The notes below the pieces were generated by a model. It made no database searches. It had not been told where the DNA came from and saw nothing but the letters and a program-made list of their open reading frames with translations. A program made the position numbers and the translations under genes. This document shows, piece by piece, positions 53,503 through 61,929 of a stretch of 64,000 nt of DNA (positions within the stretch are counted from its first letter, which is position 1; the number at the start of each line of letters is the position of its first letter). Location: assembly GCF_009905735.1 (NCBI RefSeq), contig NZ_JAAALE010000004.1, positions 170,908 through 234,907 on the forward strand. The letters run 5' to 3'. This DNA is from Porphyrobacter sp. SLTP. GTDB taxonomy: Bacteria; Pseudomonadota; Alphaproteobacteria; Sphingomonadales; Sphingomonadaceae.

Positions 53503-54138
53503 ATGGGCCATAAGCGTGACAATCTGGTGGTATTCCGCAGACCGCGTCGGATGTCCCAGCCGCGCGGCTCCAACCAGCGCCCACCCCGACGGCCCGGGCA
53601 GCCAAAGCCACCAATGTCGTGGCGGCGAGCCCTGAACGAGACGCGCCCCTTTCTCCTCATTATTGCCCTGGCGACGATTTCCTACATCACTGCGTTACCG
53701 GGCGCCTATGAGCCGCCCGCCTTCCTGCAATCGGAACCCGAGCTGATCTCCGGCACATTCACGCGATGCGGCAAGGGCAGAGGATATTACTGCGTGATTG
53801 ATGGCGACACGTTCCGCATCGGCAAACGCAGCATCAGAGTGGTCGGGATCGATACGGCAGAGGTCGAAGCGGGGTGCCCTGCCGAGGCAGAGCAGGCGGA
53901 AATGTCCACCGCTGCCTTGCAATCCTGGCTGAACCGCGGCCCTTTCGAAATGACGGCGCGGATCGATGAGCCGGCCGATCGTTGGGGACGTGAACTGCGC
54001 ATCGTGAAGCGGATTGAAGCCGACAAGCGCGTGAGCCGTCTTGCCGACTGGATGCAAGCCGAAGGCGGCGCACGCGACTATCTGGGCGGATGGCGTGGAG
54101 GATGGTGTAGCGGAGACGGAGAGACACGGGTTCGATAA
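53503..54138 (+). CDS. Membrane-anchored thermonuclease (SNase)-like protein
   Basis: 211 residues: a basic N-terminus, one membrane helix (FLLIIALATISYITALPGAYE, residues 50-70), then an SNase-type domain YYCVIDGDTFRIGKRSIRVVGIDTAEV (residues 97-123). The part DRWGRELRIVKR supplies the later catalytic-type Arg. The domain is predicted to be periplasmic. The usual following acidic site is degenerate, so activity is uncertain. Confidence 0.8.
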   Translation: MGHKRDNLVVFRRPRRMSQPRGSNQRPPRRPGQPKPPMSWRRALNETRPFLLIIALATISYITALPGAYEPPAFLQSEPELISGTFTRCGKGRGYYCVIDGDTFRIGKRSIRVVGIDTAEVEAGCPAEAEQAEMSTAALQSWLNRGPFEMTARIDEPADRWGRELRIVKRIEADKRVSRLADWMQAEGGARDYLGGWRGGWCSGDGETRVR

Positions 54139-54207
54139 AGTCGCGCGGATTAAGCCACGGTTCAAGCACGGGGGCGACAATGCCCTCGCTCATTGGAGAA
54201 ATCTGCC

Positions 54208-54621
54208 ATGCTGTCACGCTGTCTCGCGCTTGCTCCGCTCCCCCTGATCCTCGCCGCCTGCGCGCCGACCGATCCTGCTGCCCGCGCCGATGCCGATGCG
54301 GCGCGCACGCCTGCGGTGAAGGTGCTGGGCGCCGGGCAGAACTGCATCAACCGCTCGCAGGTGCGCGCCACCGTGGTGCGCACGGATCAGGTGATCGATT
54401 TCGAGATGAACGGCGGCAAGGTCTATCGCAGCACCCTGAAGAACCGCTGCCCCGGCCTCGGCTGGGACCGCGCGATTACTTACGAGACCTCGGTCGATCA
54501 GCTGTGCACCCAGCAGATCGTCTATAGCCTCACCAACATCGGCGGCGTGCCGCAACGCGGCGCGGGGTGCTCGCTGGGCGAGTTCGTGCCGGTCGAGTAT
54601 GTGAAGACAAGCAAGGACTGA
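54208..54621 (+). CDS. DUF6491-type lipoprotein
   Basis: 137 residues from the ATG at 54208 with GGAGAA upstream. Lipobox LAAC near residue 18. The mature part has NCINRSQVRATVVRTDQVIDFEMNGGKVYRSTLKNRCPGL (key Cys and Arg positions) and TYETSVDQLCTQQIV, the DUF6491 type as I recall it. Four Cys after the lipobox could form disulfides. Function unknown. Confidence 0.78.
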   Translation: MLSRCLALAPLPLILAACAPTDPAARADADAARTPAVKVLGAGQNCINRSQVRATVVRTDQVIDFEMNGGKVYRSTLKNRCPGLGWDRAITYETSVDQLCTQQIVYSLTNIGGVPQRGAGCSLGEFVPVEYVKTSKD

Positions 54622-54637
54622 GGGCGCGGGCGCCGCT

Positions 54638-55969
54638 TCAGCGTTTGCCCTCTTCAAAATTGCTCTCGTCCAGTTCCAGCCCTGCGCGGCCATCGGCAGC
54701 GGTGTGGGCGGGCGCGTGGGGGTGGTCGACGTAGTCCGGCTCCTCCACCTCCAGCATTCCTTCCCACTTGGTGATCACCGCCGTCGCGACCGCGTTGCCG
54801 ACCACGTTGGTGGCGGTGCGGCCCATATCGAGGAACTGGTCAATCGCCAGGATAATCGCGACGCCTTCAACCGGCAGGCCGAACATCGCCAGCGTGCCGG
54901 TGATCACCACCAGCGACGCGCGCGGGACAGCCGCGATGCCCTTGGACGAGATCATCAGCGTCAGCAGGATCATGATCTGCGTGCCGATGCTGAGATCGAT
55001 GCCGTAAGCCTGCGCGATGAACAGCGTCGCAAAGCTCATGTACATCATCGAGCCATCGAGATTGAACGAGTAGCCCAGTGGCAGCATGAAGCCCGAGATC
55101 CGGCGCGGCACGCCGAAACGGTCGAGCTGTTCGAACAGCTTGGGCAGCGCAGCTTCGGATGACGCCGTCGAAAAAGCGATCAACAGCGGCTGGCGGATGT
55201 AGCGGATCAGCGCCCAGATTCGCCGACCGAGGAACACTGCTCCCGCACCGAGCAGGATCACCCACAAGAGCACCAGCGAGAAATAGAACTCGACCAGCAG
55301 GGTCAGATAGGTGCCGAGGATCGCCAGCCCGCTCGCCGCGACCACGTTGGCGAGCGCGCCGAAGACCGCGACCGGCGCATATCGCATCACATAGCCGGTG
55401 ACTTGCAGCATCATCTCGGCCAGCGCATCCGCCCCCGTGACCAGCGCTTTCCCGCGCTCGCCAATGGCCGACAGGGCCACCCCGGCGAAGATCGAGAAGA
55501 CCAGAATTTGCAGGATGTTGTTGGTCGCCAGCGCCTCGACCGCGTTCTTGGGGAAGATCGAGAGGATGAACTCGGTCGCCTTCAGCTCCTTGACCTCACC
55601 CACCGATGCGGCGGCTTCCGCGACGTCGGGGATCGGCGCGCCGATGCCGGGCTGGAACAGATTGACCAGCACCAGACCCAGCCCGATCGAAATGAGGCTG
55701 GCGGTGATGAACCACGTGAGCGCGCGCACCCCGATGCGGCCCAGCGCGGCGCTATCGCCCATATGCGCGATGCCGACCACGATGGTCGACAGCACCAGCG
55801 GCGCGACCAGCATCTTGATGAGGTTCAGGAAGATGTCGCTCAGCAGCTTGAACCACGGCGCGATCGATTCCTTGATCACCGCCGCATCGACCATCTGGTT
55901 CAGCATCTGGCCGACGATCACGCCCAGCACCATGCCGGCGAGAATATAGAGAGTTAGCTTGCGGTCCAT
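54638..55969 (-). CDS. Dicarboxylate/amino-acid:cation symporter (DAACS family)
   Basis: 443 residues with eight predicted helices and two re-entrant loops. DAACS signatures: the Ser-rich hairpin FSTASSEAALPKLFEQL, SFNLDGSMMYMS and FLDMGRTATNVVGNAVAT. It imports glutamate, aspartate or C4-dicarboxylates with protons or sodium; the exact substrate is not determinable. The tail is acidic. It is convergent with the DUF6491 gene, 16 bp apart. Confidence 0.93.
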   Translation of the reverse strand: MDRKLTLYILAGMVLGVIVGQMLNQMVDAAVIKESIAPWFKLLSDIFLNLIKMLVAPLVLSTIVVGIAHMGDSAALGRIGVRALTWFITASLISIGLGLVLVNLFQPGIGAPIPDVAEAAASVGEVKELKATEFILSIFPKNAVEALATNNILQILVFSIFAGVALSAIGERGKALVTGADALAEMMLQVTGYVMRYAPVAVFGALANVVAASGLAILGTYLTLLVEFYFSLVLLWVILLGAGAVFLGRRIWALIRYIRQPLLIAFSTASSEAALPKLFEQLDRFGVPRRISGFMLPLGYSFNLDGSMMYMSFATLFIAQAYGIDLSIGTQIMILLTLMISSKGIAAVPRASLVVITGTLAMFGLPVEGVAIILAIDQFLDMGRTATNVVGNAVATAVITKWEGMLEVEEPDYVDHPHAPAHTAADGRAGLELDESNFEEGKR

Positions 55970-56003
55970 GATCTCAGGTTCTCTCCCCTGCGCCGCCGGG
56001 GCG

Positions 56004-57158
56004 CTAGATTTCTGTCTCGGTGAGCGTCAATGCGGCATGCGCGATCCGGGTATAGATGCGCGCCAGCGCTGCCAGATCGGGAATCGCCACCGCCTCGTCA
56101 CGCTTGTGCATCGTCGCGTTGCACAGGCCAAATTCGATCACCGGGCACACGCTGCGCAGGAACCGCGCGTCCGATGTGCCGCCGGTGGTGCTGAGTTCCG
56201 GGGCGATGCCGGTTTCGGCCTCGACCGCCGTGCTCACCAGCGTCGAGAAAGTCCCCGGCTCGGTCAGGAATGGCTCGCCGGAGATGACGGGGCGCGCTTT
56301 GCCGCCGTGCTTTTCGGCAATCGCCATGACCCGCTCGGACAGGCTGTGGCCGGTGTGCAGGTCATTGAAGCGGATCGAGATCCGCGCGGCGCCCGCTGCC
56401 GGAATCACGTTATGCGCGCGGTTGCCGACATTGATGTCGGTGATTTCGAGGTTGGAGGGCTGGAACCACTTCGTCCCGGTATCGAGCGTCAGCGAGTCCA
56501 GCTCGGCCAGAATCGCGACCAGCTTGGGCAGCGGATTATCGGCCAGATGCGGATAGGCGACATGGCCCTGCGTGCCATCGACATCGATAAAGATGTTGAC
56601 CGAACCGCGCCGCCCGATCTTCACCATATCGCCCAGACGATTGACGCTGGTAGGCTCACCCACAAGGCAAAGGTCGGGCTGAATGCCTTCGGCCTGCATG
56701 TAATCGATCAGCGCGCGGGTGCCGTGGAGCGCGGGGCCCTCCTCGTCGCCGGTGATGATGAAGCTGATCGTCCCTGCCTCAGGCGGCACCTCGGCAACCG
56801 CGGCGACCATCGCGGCAATCGCACCCTTCATGTCGACCGCGCCGCGCCCGTGGAGCAATTCGCCGCGCTCGACCGGCACGAAGGGATCGGAGGCCCAGCC
56901 CTCCCCCGGCGGCACGACGTCGAGGTGTCCGGCAAAGGCGATGTGGCGCGAACCCTCGGGCCCAGCCCGCAGCGCGAACAGGTTTTCGACCGGCGCTTCG
57001 TCGCTCCCCTCCGGCCCGTCGCCCCGCACAAAGCGATGGACGGCGAACCCCAAGGGCGTAAGCATCGCTTCCAGTTCATCGAACACTGCGCCAGTCGCGG
57101 GCGTCACGGAGGGCGCGGCGATCAGGCGCTTGGCAAGGTCGGCTACGTCAAGCATCAT
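56004..57158 (-). CDS. dapE: Succinyl-diaminopimelate desuccinylase
   Basis: 384 residues from the first of two adjacent ATGs (57158 or 57155). M20 metallopeptidase features: GHLDVVPPGEGW, HGRGAVDMKGA, ITGDEEGPALHGTR and VGEPTSVNRLGDMVKIGRRGSV, with late His in CNATMHKRDE. It hydrolyses N-succinyl-LL-diaminopimelate in lysine/peptidoglycan-precursor synthesis. Divergent from the cupin gene, 26 bp away. Confidence 0.95.
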   Translation of the reverse strand: MMLDVADLAKRLIAAPSVTPATGAVFDELEAMLTPLGFAVHRFVRGDGPEGSDEAPVENLFALRAGPEGSRHIAFAGHLDVVPPGEGWASDPFVPVERGELLHGRGAVDMKGAIAAMVAAVAEVPPEAGTISFIITGDEEGPALHGTRALIDYMQAEGIQPDLCLVGEPTSVNRLGDMVKIGRRGSVNIFIDVDGTQGHVAYPHLADNPLPKLVAILAELDSLTLDTGTKWFQPSNLEITDINVGNRAHNVIPAAGAARISIRFNDLHTGHSLSERVMAIAEKHGGKARPVISGEPFLTEPGTFSTLVSTAVEAETGIAPELSTTGGTSDARFLRSVCPVIEFGLCNATMHKRDEAVAIPDLAALARIYTRIAHAALTLTETEI

Positions 57159-57184
57159 TGCAGGCCTAGCAGGAGTTGCCGCCA

Positions 57185-57652
57185 ATGCCCAAGCTCGATT
57201 GTGCCGCCATTCCCCAGACCAACGCGACGGGCTATCCGCCGCCCTTCGATGCCGCGGTCGAGGGGCGCTGGTATCGTCGCCTCGGCCCGCCAGCAGGGCT
57301 GACATTGATGGGGGCGAGCCATGTGACGCTGCTGCCGGGCGCCTTCTCCTCGCAGCGCCATTGGCACCACGGGCAGGACGAGCTGGTGGTGATGCTTTCA
57401 GGCGAGGCGGTGCTGATCGACGATTCCGGCGAGACCCCAGTGGGCCCCGGCGACATCCTCACCTTCCCCGCCGGCGAGGCCAATGGGCACCACTTGCACA
57501 ACCGCTCGGACAGCCCGTGTGTCTTCGTCGCCATCAGCGCTGGGGCGCGCGAGGAGGACAGCGGCGAGTACTCCGACATCGACATGGTGTTCGATGCCGA
57601 AGGCTATGCCCACAAGGACGGCACCCGTTACGAGACCCAGCGCCTGCCGTGA
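57185..57652 (+). CDS. Cupin-domain protein
   Basis: 155 residues from the ATG at 57185, nine bases after AGGAG. Cupin motif 1: HWHHGQDELVVMLSGEAVLI with metal-binding His; motif 2: PGDILTFPAGEANGHHLHN. The C-terminus is acidic (DIDMVFDAEGYAHKDG). Small cupins have varied roles, often isomerases or dioxygenases; none can be chosen here. The stop overlaps the GTG start of the transporter. Confidence 0.88.
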   Translation: MPKLDCAAIPQTNATGYPPPFDAAVEGRWYRRLGPPAGLTLMGASHVTLLPGAFSSQRHWHHGQDELVVMLSGEAVLIDDSGETPVGPGDILTFPAGEANGHHLHNRSDSPCVFVAISAGAREEDSGEYSDIDMVFDAEGYAHKDGTRYETQRLP

Positions 57653-58260
57653 TCGATCTTGTCGGGTTTGCCCTCGCGGTGTTGCTGATCGAGCTGACCC
57701 CCGGCCCCAATATGGGCTGGCTGGTCACGCTGACGCTGGCTGAAGGGCGGCGCGCCGGGCTTGACGCGATCATCGGCATTGCACTGGGCCTCAGCGCCAA
57801 TGCCGCGCTCAGCGTGCTCGCGGCGAGCATTATCCTCGCCCAAGGTCCGGCGCTCTCGCAAGGCGTCTCGCTGCTGGCGGCGGCGATGATGGCGTGGCTG
57901 GCGTGGGAGGCGTGGAGGGATGCAGGTGAGAGCTCGCCCACCGCCACACCGCGCCACGCCGACCAGCGTCACGCACTGGCAGGTTTTGCGATCAACCTGC
58001 TCAACCCCAAGTCGGCGCTGTTCTTCATCACCGTAATGCCGCAATTCATCCCCGGAGGGCGGCCGAGCTTCGCGCAAGGCCTGACGATGGCGGCGATCAG
58101 CGTCGGCATCGCCACCGGGATCCACCTCGCGCTGGTGTTCGGTGCCGAGCAGGCGCGCGGTGTGCTGATGGCCAAGGCCCGCGCGCAAATCGTGCGGCGG
58201 GTGCTGGCCATCGCCATGCTGGCGGTTGCCGCGTGGTTCGTGGCCAAGGCCTTCGCCTAG
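57649..58260 (+). CDS. LysE-family amino-acid exporter
   Basis: 203 residues from a GTG at 57649 that overlaps the cupin stop. LysE/RhtB pattern: six helices, TPGPNMGWLVTLTLAEGRRAGLDAIIGIALG at the N-terminus and INLLNPKSALFFITVMPQFI in the middle. It probably exports an amino acid or similar metabolite; the substrate is unknown. Its TAG stop shares the palindrome CTAG with the convergent nuclease gene. Confidence 0.9.
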   Translation: MIDLVGFALAVLLIELTPGPNMGWLVTLTLAEGRRAGLDAIIGIALGLSANAALSVLAASIILAQGPALSQGVSLLAAAMMAWLAWEAWRDAGESSPTATPRHADQRHALAGFAINLLNPKSALFFITVMPQFIPGGRPSFAQGLTMAAISVGIATGIHLALVFGAEQARGVLMAKARAQIVRRVLAIAMLAVAAWFVAKAFA

Positions 58261-59138
58261 CGGCGCCTTTCGTCTTCAACCACCAAGGGCCCCGGCGCAA
58301 AGGCGCTGGTCAGCAGATCGGCGATCCGCACCCCTGCCTGCTGCACCCGCCGCTTGGCGATCGGCACGCCGCGCGCGATGTCCTCCTGACTCAGAGCCGT
58401 CTTCTCCGGCAGGGGTGCTGCGCAGACGTCCTGGCTGTCGAAAGCCGTGGGGTAGACGAAGCTGCGCGCGATCTCCCAGCTTTCGCGGCCCCAGTCATCA
58501 GGTGCGCCGCCGCCCAGCGCCGCCCGCTCGGCAGGCGCGTAGCGCCGCACCACCGGATCGGCCGGATCGCTGATCGCACGTTCGGCCAGCGGGCCGTCCC
58601 AGATCCAATGCAGGTTGAGACCCGGGACGATCCCGTAATCGGCTTCGCGGTCATTGCCCCCGCGATCCTCGTTGTCGCCGGAATGCAGCGGCATGTGCAC
58701 GTCACCCGCAAAATGGACCATGAAGGCGAGCGCTTCCAGTTGCACCGCTGCGGGCAGACTTTCATCGGCAAGGATGCGGTGTGCGCGGACGATCTGTGCG
58801 GTGACGCAATTGCCGCCCGAACAGTTCGCGCGCGGGTTGAACGCCTGACAGATCGGCGCGGTGCGGTAATGCCAAGCGGCGGTGTAGCCCCAGCGCCAGC
58901 CCTCCCCGCGCACGCAATCGGCCCAGACAGCGGCGTCAGCCAGAGTGGTGAGCGGGCATTCGGGCGTGCCGAGGTCCTTCTCGCGGGCCAGCAGTACGCG
59001 GATCTTGGCGCGCACTTCGGGCGTGACATTGGCCTCGGCGATGCGCGCGGTCTGCTGATGCGCGTAAAAGCCCCAGGCGCTGGCGGGCGCCGGAATCAGC
59101 ATCAGCACTGCGATCAGCGCCGCGACGAGGCGCCTCAT
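58257..59138 (-). CDS. S1/P1-family zinc-dependent nuclease
   Basis: 293 residues from the ATG at 59138, overlapping the GST stop (ATGA). The signal peptide ends PASA; the mature protein starts with Trp-Gly (WGFYAHQQTARIA), and the N-terminal Trp is the zinc ligand of S1/P1 nucleases. Others: DAAVWADCVR, AWHYRTAPIC, FMVHFAGDVHMPLHSGDNEDRGGND and NLHWIWDGPL. It would cut single-stranded nucleic acid, and often 3'-nucleotides, in the periplasm or outside. Six Cys suggest disulfides. Confidence 0.92.
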   Translation of the reverse strand: MRRLVAALIAVLMLIPAPASAWGFYAHQQTARIAEANVTPEVRAKIRVLLAREKDLGTPECPLTTLADAAVWADCVRGEGWRWGYTAAWHYRTAPICQAFNPRANCSGGNCVTAQIVRAHRILADESLPAAVQLEALAFMVHFAGDVHMPLHSGDNEDRGGNDREADYGIVPGLNLHWIWDGPLAERAISDPADPVVRRYAPAERAALGGGAPDDWGRESWEIARSFVYPTAFDSQDVCAAPLPEKTALSQEDIARGVPIAKRRVQQAGVRIADLLTSAFAPGPLVVEDERRR

Positions 59139-59797
59139 ACCGCCGCTTCCCACTGCTCGATTACCCATTCCTCCTGCTCGGCCGCGGTGATCCATTCGCG
59201 CATCCAGTCATGCTCCCAGATCGCCTGCATATAGGCCTGCGCGAAACCGGGAACGCCGATCCCATAGGTGACGAAGCGGGTGACGATGGGCGCGTAGAAG
59301 ATGTCCGCCGCGCCGAAGGTGCCGAACAGGTACGGCCCCGCGCTGCCATGCCGCGCGCGCGCTTCGGCCCACAGCCCGAGGATGCGGACGATATCATGCT
59401 TGGTGCCATCCGACAGGCCGGGAAGCTCCACCCGGCGGCGGATGTTCATCGGCAGCTCCTTGCGCAGCGCCTGATAGCCTGAGTGCATTTCCGCGACCAT
59501 CGCCCGCGCCATCCCGCGCGCAGCTTCATCCTTGGGCCAGAACCGCTCGCGCCCAACCTTGTCCGCGCAATATTCAAGGATCGCGAGGCTATCCCACACC
59601 ACCGCGTCATCATCCCACAGCACCGGCACCTTGCCGCTGGACGGCTGGACTTCGCCCATGTCCTGCTTGATCCGGTCCCACTCCTCGCCGAGCAGCGGCA
59701 CGGTGAGTTCGTCAAAATGCAGACCCGATTGCTTGACCGCCAGCCAGCCGCGCAGGCTCCAGCTTGAGTAGTTCTTGTTACCGATGATGAGTTTCAT
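59135..59797 (-). CDS. Glutathione S-transferase family protein
   Basis: 220 residues. Thioredoxin-like N-terminal domain: MKLIIGNKNYSSWSLRGWLAVKQSG (Ser-Ser-Trp-Ser at the catalytic position), GKVPVLWDDDAVVWDSLAILEYCAD. The helical C-terminal domain has PYLFGTFGAADIFYAPIVTRFVTYG. It would conjugate or bind glutathione; substrate unknown. Coupled by ATGA to the downstream nuclease. Confidence 0.92.
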   Translation of the reverse strand: MKLIIGNKNYSSWSLRGWLAVKQSGLHFDELTVPLLGEEWDRIKQDMGEVQPSSGKVPVLWDDDAVVWDSLAILEYCADKVGRERFWPKDEAARGMARAMVAEMHSGYQALRKELPMNIRRRVELPGLSDGTKHDIVRILGLWAEARARHGSAGPYLFGTFGAADIFYAPIVTRFVTYGIGVPGFAQAYMQAIWEHDWMREWITAAEQEEWVIEQWEAAV

Positions 59798-59908
59798 GTC
59801 CGCTGCGCTCCACCTTGCCGGGACTGATTATTGGGCCGCCCTAGATATTCAGGCTGGCGCTGTCGAGGCTGAACGGATTAGGACAGAGTGCATTATGGAG
59901 ACTTGTCG

Positions 59909-60328
59909 ATGAGCCTTGCCCCGTTTCACCTCGCCTTCCCGGTCGACGATCTCGCCGCTGCACGGGCCTTCTACGGCGATGTGATGGGCTGCGCTGAAGG
60001 GCGTTCGAGCGAGGAATGGATCGATTTCGATTTCCACGGCCACCAGATCGTCGCCCACCTCGCACCGGGACAGGCAGGCGACCGCGCGAGCAACCATGTC
60101 GACGGCCACGGCGTGCCAGTGCCGCATTTCGGGCTGGTGATGGGCATGGCCGAATGGGAAGCGCTGGCTGATCGGCTGCGCGCGGGCGGCGCAGATTTCG
60201 TGATCGAACCCACCATCCGCTTCAAAGGCCAGCCAGGCGAGCAGGCGACGATGTTCCTGCGCGATCCATCCGGCAACGCGCTGGAGTTCAAGGCGTTCAA
60301 GGATATGGGCAAGCTGTTTGCCAAGTGA
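59909..60328 (+). CDS. VOC-family (glyoxalase-like) protein
   Basis: 139 residues from the ATG at 59909 with GGAGA seven bases upstream. Paired beta-alpha-beta modules: [23 protein letters not shown] and [33 protein letters not shown], ending [15 protein letters not shown]. His in FHLAF and Glu in LEFK are metal-ligand-type positions. Such proteins include glyoxalases, dioxygenases and resistance proteins; no specific activity is assigned. Confidence 0.88.
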   Translation: MSLAPFHLAFPVDDLAAARAFYGDVMGCAEGRSSEEWIDFDFHGHQIVAHLAPGQAGDRASNHVDGHGVPVPHFGLVMGMAEWEALADRLRAGGADFVIEPTIRFKGQPGEQATMFLRDPSGNALEFKAFKDMGKLFAK

Positions 60329-60382
60329 GCGGACGGCGGCGGTTCGGGGTGTTCGTCTAAAACCTGCCATTCGTGCGGCATG

Positions 60383-60414
60383 AAGCCTGGGCGCGTTGCG
60401 ACACGCCCAGGCTT
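60383..60414. terminator. Bidirectional-type hairpin terminator
   Basis: AAGCCTGGGCG (60383-60393) and CGCCCAGGCTT (60404-60414) form a perfect 11-bp stem, with A residues before and T residues after the stem. It sits between the ends of two convergent genes (60328 and 60419) and can serve both. Confidence 0.82.
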
Positions 60415-60418
60415 GCAT

Positions 60419-60718
60419 TCACAGTGCCGACCAGACCAGCAACGCCAGCACGGCAAAGCCGGTGCCGACCAGAATGGTGACCCAAAGCAGATCCGCACCC
60501 GTCAATTGGTCGAGATGATCTTTCTTCAGACCTTGATAGCTCACTGCTAGCCGCGGATCGCTGGCGATAAGGCCAACGTCCAGCGCCGAAGCCTCTTTCC
60601 GGAACCAGTGCAGAAGGTCTTCAAGGTCGTCGCTGTCGAGCTTTGGGTATTGGGCAAGAAGCGTGATGATACGGTCGCGGCGCCCCGCAAGGGGAGCGCC
60701 TTCGTGATTATTTTCCAT
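60419..60718 (-). CDS. Hypothetical small membrane protein
   Basis: 99 residues from the ATG at 60718. A soluble acidic part (LAQYPKLDSDDLEDLLHWFRKEASALDVGLIAS, residues 22-54) precedes a C-terminal membrane helix (LLWVTILVGTGFAVLALLVWSAL, residues 77-99). No family is recognised. The Shine-Dalgarno-like GAGGA lies in a palindrome GAGGAC-T-GTCCTC (60719-60731) that abuts the start codon, so a short hairpin could hide it. Transcription ends near 60383-60414. Confidence 0.7.
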   Translation of the reverse strand: MENNHEGAPLAGRRDRIITLLAQYPKLDSDDLEDLLHWFRKEASALDVGLIASDPRLAVSYQGLKKDHLDQLTGADLLWVTILVGTGFAVLALLVWSAL

Positions 60719-60731
60719 GAGGACTGTCCTC
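60719..60731 (-). promoter_or_regulatory. Palindrome overlapping the ribosome-binding site of the small membrane-protein gene
   Basis: GAGGACTGTCCTC is a perfect palindrome with a single central base, directly against the start codon at 60718. In RNA it would form a 4-bp stem (GAGG/CCUC) with a 5-base loop that includes part of the ribosome-binding site; in DNA it could be an operator. Confidence 0.45.
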
Positions 60732-60778
60732 GTCTTATTGAGCTCTTTGCCTCCCTTGAGAAGGCGATGACGTGAGGC

Positions 60779-61129
60779 TCAAAAAGCGGGAGGCGCCCGG
60801 GGCTGTGCCGGTCGTGCACGGATCGATGGGAGGGGCGGGGCGTGCGACCACGGGAGTCGCCTGAAAATGGCCGTGCTGCCCGGGTGTCTTGGAACGGAGA
60901 CGTAAAGCGCGCTGTCTGTTGGCGGCCCGGCCGGCTCGGGCTGCACGGCGGCGGGACGCTCAGTCTGGCGAAAACTTGCCAGAACCGCGACGTCATTTGT
61001 CGTCGCGCTGAATGCCGAACCACGAACCTGTTCGAAGGCCGTCGCGGGAACAGCCGCATGCATGCTGATCGTAATCAGCAACACAGCCGCCAGCAGGCGA
61101 GTGAGAGTTTGGCGAAGGCGCACGAACAT
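60779..61129 (-). CDS. Hypothetical exported protein
   Basis: 116 residues from the ATG at 61129. The leader RQTLTRLLAAVLLITISMHAAVPATA is a classical signal peptide with AxA cleavage, then a low-complexity Pro/Ala/Arg-rich mature part (PSIRARPAQPRAPPAF at the end). No family was recognised. The frame is open upstream to 61264, but that part overlaps the engB end. It follows engB on the same strand with 115 bp between. Confidence 0.6.
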   Translation of the reverse strand: MFVRLRQTLTRLLAAVLLITISMHAAVPATAFEQVRGSAFSATTNDVAVLASFRQTERPAAVQPEPAGPPTDSALYVSVPRHPGSTAIFRRLPWSHAPPLPSIRARPAQPRAPPAF

Positions 61130-61244
61130 CGCGTCAGCCTTCGGGGAGATGGCCGTTACATTGCAAGCCAAAATCGCACGTGTCGGCTCACCACCCGATC
61201 TCGGGCATTCATCAGGCGTCAGCAATGGGCCTTGAACGGGCGCT

Positions 61245-61925
61245 CTACCCCGCCCAGCCCTCACCCAGCGCGTCAGCCACCACGGCCGCTCTCAGCGCCG
61301 CGATGCCCATGCCCTTTTCGCTGCTGGTGAGGTGGAGTTCGGGATAGGCGGCGACATGCTTGCGGATCTCGGTGGCGGTCGCTTCAGCGACCTTGTCCAG
61401 CTCGCTCGCCTTGATCTTGTCGGTCTTGGTGAGGACGACGCGGTAGCCCACGGCGGCCTCATCGAGCATCTTCATCATCGCGCGGTCGACCTCCTTGATG
61501 CCGTGGCGGCTATCGACCAGCACCAGCGTGCGGGCCAGCACCGCGCGGCCGCGCAGGTAGGAGTTAACCAGCGCCTTCCACTTGTCGACCACCTTCACCG
61601 GCGCCTTGGCAAAGCCATAGCCCGGCATGTCGACCAGCCGGAACAGGGGCAGCGCGCCTTCTTCCTCCGGGCGACCGACATCGAAGAAGTTCAATTCCTG
61701 CGTCCGCCCCGGGGTCACCGAGGCGCGAGCGATGGCCTTGCGACCGGTCAGCGCATTCAGCAGCGAGGATTTGCCCACGTTCGACCGGCCGCAGAACGCA
61801 ATCTCCGGCACCTCAGGATCGGGCAGGAATTGCAGCTGCGGCGCAGAGCGCAGGAAATCGACCGGCCCTGAAAAGAGCCTGGATGCCGCTTCCTCGCGGG
61901 CGATGTAATCTTCCTCGTCGGTCAC
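61245..61925 (-). CDS. engB: Ribosome-biogenesis GTPase EngB (YihA/YsxC)
   Basis: 226 residues. G1 GRSNVGKSSLLNAL, G2-type GRTQELNFF, G3 LVDMPGYGFA, G4 LTKTDKIKA and G5 TSSEKGMG. The GTPase acts in large-subunit assembly and is generally essential. It starts 4 bp after the yidC stop, the usual alphaproteobacterial order. Confidence 0.96.
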   Translation of the reverse strand: MTDEEDYIAREEAASRLFSGPVDFLRSAPQLQFLPDPEVPEIAFCGRSNVGKSSLLNALTGRKAIARASVTPGRTQELNFFDVGRPEEEGALPLFRLVDMPGYGFAKAPVKVVDKWKALVNSYLRGRAVLARTLVLVDSRHGIKEVDRAMMKMLDEAAVGYRVVLTKTDKIKASELDKVAEATATEIRKHVAAYPELHLTSSEKGMGIAALRAAVVADALGEGWAG

Positions 61926-61929
61926 AGCC

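Noticed and set aside
56719..58260. 513-residue + strand open frame ending as the LysE gene
   Set aside because: The first 310 codons are antisense to dapE and out of frame with the cupin; the LysE domain has its own GTG start at 57649.
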